From Oceanobacillus manasiensis (lineage in GTDB: Bacteria > Bacillota > Bacilli > Bacillales > Amphibacillaceae): a stretch of 64,000 bases of DNA. The translations under genes were made by a program, and so were the position numbers. Below, piece after piece: positions 60,854 through 64,000 of the stretch. Under the pieces are notes generated by a model. It had not been told where the DNA came from and ran no database searches. It was given only the letters and a program-made list of their open reading frames with translations. Numbering within the stretch: the stretch's first letter is position 1; every line of letters starts with the position of its first letter. The stretch is from NCBI RefSeq assembly GCF_000724085.1, contig NZ_CCDL010000001.1, forward strand, positions 1,798,001 to 1,862,000, in the 5' to 3' direction.

Positions 60854-63271
60854 ATGATGAGTTTTAACCACAGAGAAGTGGAGAAGAAATGGCAACATCA
60901 TTGGAAACAAAATAAAACATTTAAAGCAGATACGTATTCCGAGAAAGAAAAGTTCTATGCCTTGGATATGTTCCCATATCCTTCAGGTTCTGGTTTGCAT
61001 GTTGGTCACCCGGAAGGATATACGGCGACTGATATTATATCTAGAATGAAACGGATGCAAGGGTTTGAAGTTATGCACCCAATGGGATGGGATGCATTTG
61101 GGTTACCTGCAGAACAATATGCAATCGATACAGGTAACAGTCCGGCAGCTTTTACCGAAAAAAACATTGCTACCTTTAAACGACAAATTGAGGAGCTAGG
61201 TTTTTCTTATGATTGGGATAGAGAAATTTCCACGATGCAACCAAGCTACTATAAATGGACGCAATGGATTTTCACCAAGCTTTATGAAAAAGGGCTTGCT
61301 TATATGGATGAAGTGGCTGTGAACTGGTGCCCTGCATTAGGTACGGTTTTGGCAAACGAAGAAGTTATTGATGGTAAAAGTGAGCGGGGCGGACATCCCG
61401 TTGTACGAAAACCGATGAAACAATGGATGCTGAAAATTACTGCTTATGCGGATCGCCTTCTTGAGGACTTGGAAGATGTCGATTGGCCAGAGAGTATTAA
61501 AGATATGCAACGTAATTGGATTGGTCGTTCAGAAGGGGCCGAAGTCCAATTTTCAATCGATGGACATGATAAAGAGTTTACTGTATTCACAACGCGTCCA
61601 GATACGCTTTTTGGTGCAACCTATGCAGTTCTAGCTCCTGAGCATCACCTTGTTAAGGAAATTATGACTGCTGAACAAAAAGAAGAGGTAGAAGCATACC
61701 TGAATAAGGTGCAAACAAAATCTGATTTGGAAAGAACTGATCTTGCCAAAGAGAAAAGTGGGATCTTCACTGGAGCCTATGCGATTAATCCAGTTAATAA
61801 CGAGAAAATGCCAATTTGGGTTGCTGACTATGTTCTAATGTCTTATGGTTCTGGCGCGATTATGGCTGTTCCGGCGCATGATGAACGTGACTACGAATTT
61901 GCTGTAAAATTCGACCTGCCTATTCGTGAAGTTGTAGCAGGCGGAGATGTAGCGAAAGAAGCATACACAGGAGACGGGGAACATGTAAACTCTGACTTTC
62001 TAAATGGAATGACGAAAGATGAAGCTATTACTAAATCAATTGAATGGCTAGCAGAGAACGGAAAAGGAGAGAAAAAGGTAACCTACCGTTTGCGTGACTG
62101 GTTGTTCGCCAGACAGCGTTACTGGGGAGAACCAATTCCTGTTATTCATTGGGAAGATGGGAGCATGACAACTGTTCCGGAAGAAGAACTTCCACTTGAA
62201 CTGCCAAAGATGTCGAAGATTGAGCCATCTGGTACAGGAGAATCTCCACTTGCTAATAGCGAAGACTGGGTGAATGTAGTAGATCCAGAAACGGGCATGA
62301 AAGGCCGCAGGGAAACAAGCACAATGCCACAATGGGCTGGGAGCTGCTGGTATTTCCTTCGTTTTATCGATCCAGAGAACACTGAACAACTAGCTGACCC
62401 AGAGGCTCTAAAGAAATGGCTACCAATCGATATTTATATTGGTGGCGCAGAACATGCCGTACTTCACCTTCTGTACGCACGTTTCTGGCATAAGTTCCTA
62501 TACGATATTGGTGTAGTTCCGACAAAAGAACCGTTTATGAAATTGTTTAACCAAGGTATGATCCTTGGAGAAGGAAATGAGAAGATGAGTAAGTCTAAAG
62601 GAAACGTAGTAAATCCTGATGACATTATTTTCTCCCATGGTGCGGATACGTTGCGCCTGTATGAAATGTTCATGGGACCACTAGATGCTGCGGTAGCATG
62701 GTCTACTAATGGTTTAGACGGGGCAAGAAAGTTTCTTGATAGGATTTGGAGATTGTTTACAGATGGAAACGGAAACCTTTCTGCCAATATAACAGAAGAA
62801 AATGATGGTTCACTTGAGAAGGTGTATCACGAAACAGTTAAAAAAGTAACGTCTGATTTCAACAACCTTCATTTTAATACAGGGATTTCCCAATTAATGG
62901 TGTTTATTAATGAAGCATACAAAGCGGAACAATTGCCAAAAGAATATATGGAAGGCTTTGTTAAAATGCTTTCACCTGTTGCACCACATATTGCCGAAGA
63001 GCTTTGGGAATGCTTAGGCCATAAAAATACTGTAAGTTATGAGCAGTGGCCGAAATACGATGAATCCAAACTTGTGGAAGATGAAGTAGAAGTAGTAGTT
63101 CAAATCATGGGGAAAGTCCGCGCTAAGTTAACTGTCGCTAAAGACATTTCTAAAGAAGACTTGGAAGAGAAAGCACTTCAAGAGGAGAAAATTCAAGAGT
63201 TGCTTGAAGGGAAAACAATTAGAAAAGTAATTGTCGTACCAGGAAAGCTTGTTAATATCGTTGCAAATTAG
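60854..63271 (+). CDS. leuS: Leucyl-tRNA synthetase
   Basis: This 805-residue class I synthetase has the HIGH motif as [18 protein letters not shown], the KMSKS motif as [16 protein letters not shown], and an editing (CP1) insertion with [33 protein letters not shown] and [12 protein letters not shown] are LeuRS family blocks. Length and order are normal for bacterial LeuRS. ATG 60854 (or 60857) follows AAAGGAGG. It is regulated by the upstream T-box and ends at a bidirectional terminator. Confidence 0.98.
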   Translation: MMSFNHREVEKKWQHHWKQNKTFKADTYSEKEKFYALDMFPYPSGSGLHVGHPEGYTATDIISRMKRMQGFEVMHPMGWDAFGLPAEQYAIDTGNSPAAFTEKNIATFKRQIEELGFSYDWDREISTMQPSYYKWTQWIFTKLYEKGLAYMDEVAVNWCPALGTVLANEEVIDGKSERGGHPVVRKPMKQWMLKITAYADRLLEDLEDVDWPESIKDMQRNWIGRSEGAEVQFSIDGHDKEFTVFTTRPDTLFGATYAVLAPEHHLVKEIMTAEQKEEVEAYLNKVQTKSDLERTDLAKEKSGIFTGAYAINPVNNEKMPIWVADYVLMSYGSGAIMAVPAHDERDYEFAVKFDLPIREVVAGGDVAKEAYTGDGEHVNSDFLNGMTKDEAITKSIEWLAENGKGEKKVTYRLRDWLFARQRYWGEPIPVIHWEDGSMTTVPEEELPLELPKMSKIEPSGTGESPLANSEDWVNVVDPETGMKGRRETSTMPQWAGSCWYFLRFIDPENTEQLADPEALKKWLPIDIYIGGAEHAVLHLLYARFWHKFLYDIGVVPTKEPFMKLFNQGMILGEGNEKMSKSKGNVVNPDDIIFSHGADTLRLYEMFMGPLDAAVAWSTNGLDGARKFLDRIWRLFTDGNGNLSANITEENDGSLEKVYHETVKKVTSDFNNLHFNTGISQLMVFINEAYKAEQLPKEYMEGFVKMLSPVAPHIAEELWECLGHKNTVSYEQWPKYDESKLVEDEVEVVVQIMGKVRAKLTVAKDISKEDLEEKALQEEKIQELLEGKTIRKVIVVPGKLVNIVAN

Positions 63272-63281
63272 TACTGAAATT

Positions 63282-63316
63282 AAAATGCGCCCCTTCTACT
63301 AGAAGGAGCGCATTTT
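63282..63316. terminator. Terminator between leuS and the VCBS-like gene
   Basis: AAATGCGCCCCTTCT pairs with AGAAGGAGCGCATTT, followed by T6 on the plus strand and A-rich sequence on the other side. Confidence 0.88.
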
Positions 63317-64000
63317 TTAATTTGATGGCAACCATTCAGTCTGTAGCAATATCCACTTTCCGTCTTCAAAATACCATAGGGACTCAACTGTACCTAAACC
63401 ATCAGCGTGATAGGCCCCACTAATTTGCTGAAAACTTTTTAAACCATACCCTTTACTATCACTTATTAACACAGGTTCGAAAAATGCGATAGGGTCAATC
63501 ATGACCGATTGGGGTTTTAGAAGTTTTCCATTTTCGTCGTACAAACCTAGCCTTATATAATCTTCTGATCGATCAGACACATCCATTAAAATTGGATCAC
63601 TACCTTGGGTTAATTCAATTGATACAATAAAATCATCTTTAAAAGAACCTTGTAAATAAAGTTGTTCAGGCAAAGGGATTTCAGTCAATTCACCATTTGC
63701 TAATGTGTTAAGCTGGTAATTATATAGCCCGCCACTTCCACCAGTTGCACTTTGGTAAAAAATATCCTTAACACCATCATGATTTAAATCGATTAGTTTT
63801 ACTGTAGGCTCATAGCCACCTTGGTAACTAATTTTCCATTCTTCTTTATTAGGCCCGATAATCTCTGACCAAATTTCTCTATAATATGATGCGTCAGGAG
63901 AAAATAAAATTCCTTTAACGTTTACTGTTTCGTTGACTCCATCACCTGTTAAGTCTCCTTCAACCGTTTCAATTAAAACACCGTCTGCTTCCTTGGCAAT
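63317..64000 (-). CDS. VCBS/FG-GAP repeat-like protein, C-terminal part (5' truncated)
   Basis: The frame stays open from base 63317 to the window edge (about 227 codons), so the N-terminus is missing. Repeats of the form GDLTGDGVNETVNV and LIDLNHDGVKDIFYQS show the DxNxDGxxD calcium-binding type pattern of VCBS/FG-GAP propeller proteins, which are usually extracytoplasmic. Two such motifs are visible about 50 residues apart. The C-terminal 120 residues contain beta-type sequence ending WILLQTEWLPSN. A TTG at 63688 could start a shorter frame, but the continuous repeat motifs upstream argue against it. Confidence 0.85.
   Translation of the reverse strand: MAKEADGVLIETVEGDLTGDGVNETVNVKGILFSPDASYYREIWSEIIGPNKEEWKISYQGGYEPTVKLIDLNHDGVKDIFYQSATGGSGGLYNYQLNTLANGELTEIPLPEQLYLQGSFKDDFIVSIELTQGSDPILMDVSDRSEDYIRLGLYDENGKLLKPQSVMIDPIAFFEPVLISDSKGYGLKSFQQISGAYHADGLGTVESLWYFEDGKWILLQTEWLPSN

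Noticed and set aside
1-64000. CRISPR array, prophage, insertion sequence or defence island
   Set aside because: No direct-repeat/spacer pattern, transposase, integrase, phage structural gene or restriction/defence gene was seen in any part of the window.

Overview
This window is chromosomal DNA of a low-GC, endospore-forming member of the Bacillaceae. Protein families and gene order resemble moderately halophilic or alkaliphilic genera such as Oceanobacillus, Virgibacillus or Lentibacillus; the genus is an inference. Sporulation-associated genes (yunB, lytH, yutC, yutH, kapB, yteA, ytpB) and strong AGGAGG-type ribosome binding sites support the assignment. Most genes are core genes in an order that merges two Bacillus subtilis neighbourhoods: yun/yut/yum/yui/yug on the left, and men/ytk/ytl/pckA/metK/yto/ytp/leuS on the right. 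No prophage, IS element, CRISPR array, tRNA or rRNA was seen.

Layout. 1-8.1 kb: a truncated HD-GYP protein, yunB, a lysine riboswitch driving an NhaC-family carrier, an NSS-family amino-acid importer with a 32-residue partner (metP-metS), lytH, yutC and yutD. 8.1-16.2 kb: amidase, small conserved proteins, yutE, yutF, yutG, yutH, a 2-hydroxyacid dehydrogenase, and the Fe-S/lysine group yutI, yuzD, dapF, yutM. 16.3-23.5 kb: ferredoxin-NADP reductase (yumC) divergent from NADH dehydrogenase (yumB), yuiB, yuiC, yuiD, BirA-controlled bioY, deoD, ptsH, kapB. 23.5-33 kb: a superoxide-dismutase-like lipoprotein, patB, an unidentified membrane-anchored protein, pgi, yuzA, yugI, yugN, yugO, a thioredoxin-like protein and an M42 aminopeptidase. 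33.6-38 kb: a bacillopeptidase F gene broken by a +1 frameshift. 38.2-47.7 kb: FMN riboswitch-ribU, yteA and the menaquinone cluster (menI, menA, menF, menD, menH, menB, menE; menC absent). 47.7-54.4 kb: iron-linked ycgT and yusV with a Fur-like box, two unidentified genes, ytkD, and the ytlA-ytlC-ytlD ABC transporter. 54.5-64 kb: pckA, SAM riboswitch-metK, ytoA, ytpB, mnmM, leucine T-box-leuS, and a truncated VCBS-like protein.

Regulation is the richest layer. Four cis-acting RNA leaders (lysine, FMN, SAM, T-box) each have a recognisable terminator, and three have a good upstream sigma-A promoter. A BirA-like operator overlaps the bioY -35 box and a Fur-like box abuts the yusV -35 box.

The least explained structure is a family of small modular intergenic repeats (copies near 3.4, 5.4, 6.7, 21.6, 33.0, 47.7 and 49.0 kb). 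Some copies keep the flanking sequence but exchange the hairpin stem, which suggests that the fold is what is conserved. A second, unrelated hairpin-rich repeat lies downstream of metK. I did not find a clear new multi-gene system. The best candidates for something undescribed are the repeat family, an orphan terminator upstream of patB, and several unidentified small or membrane proteins.
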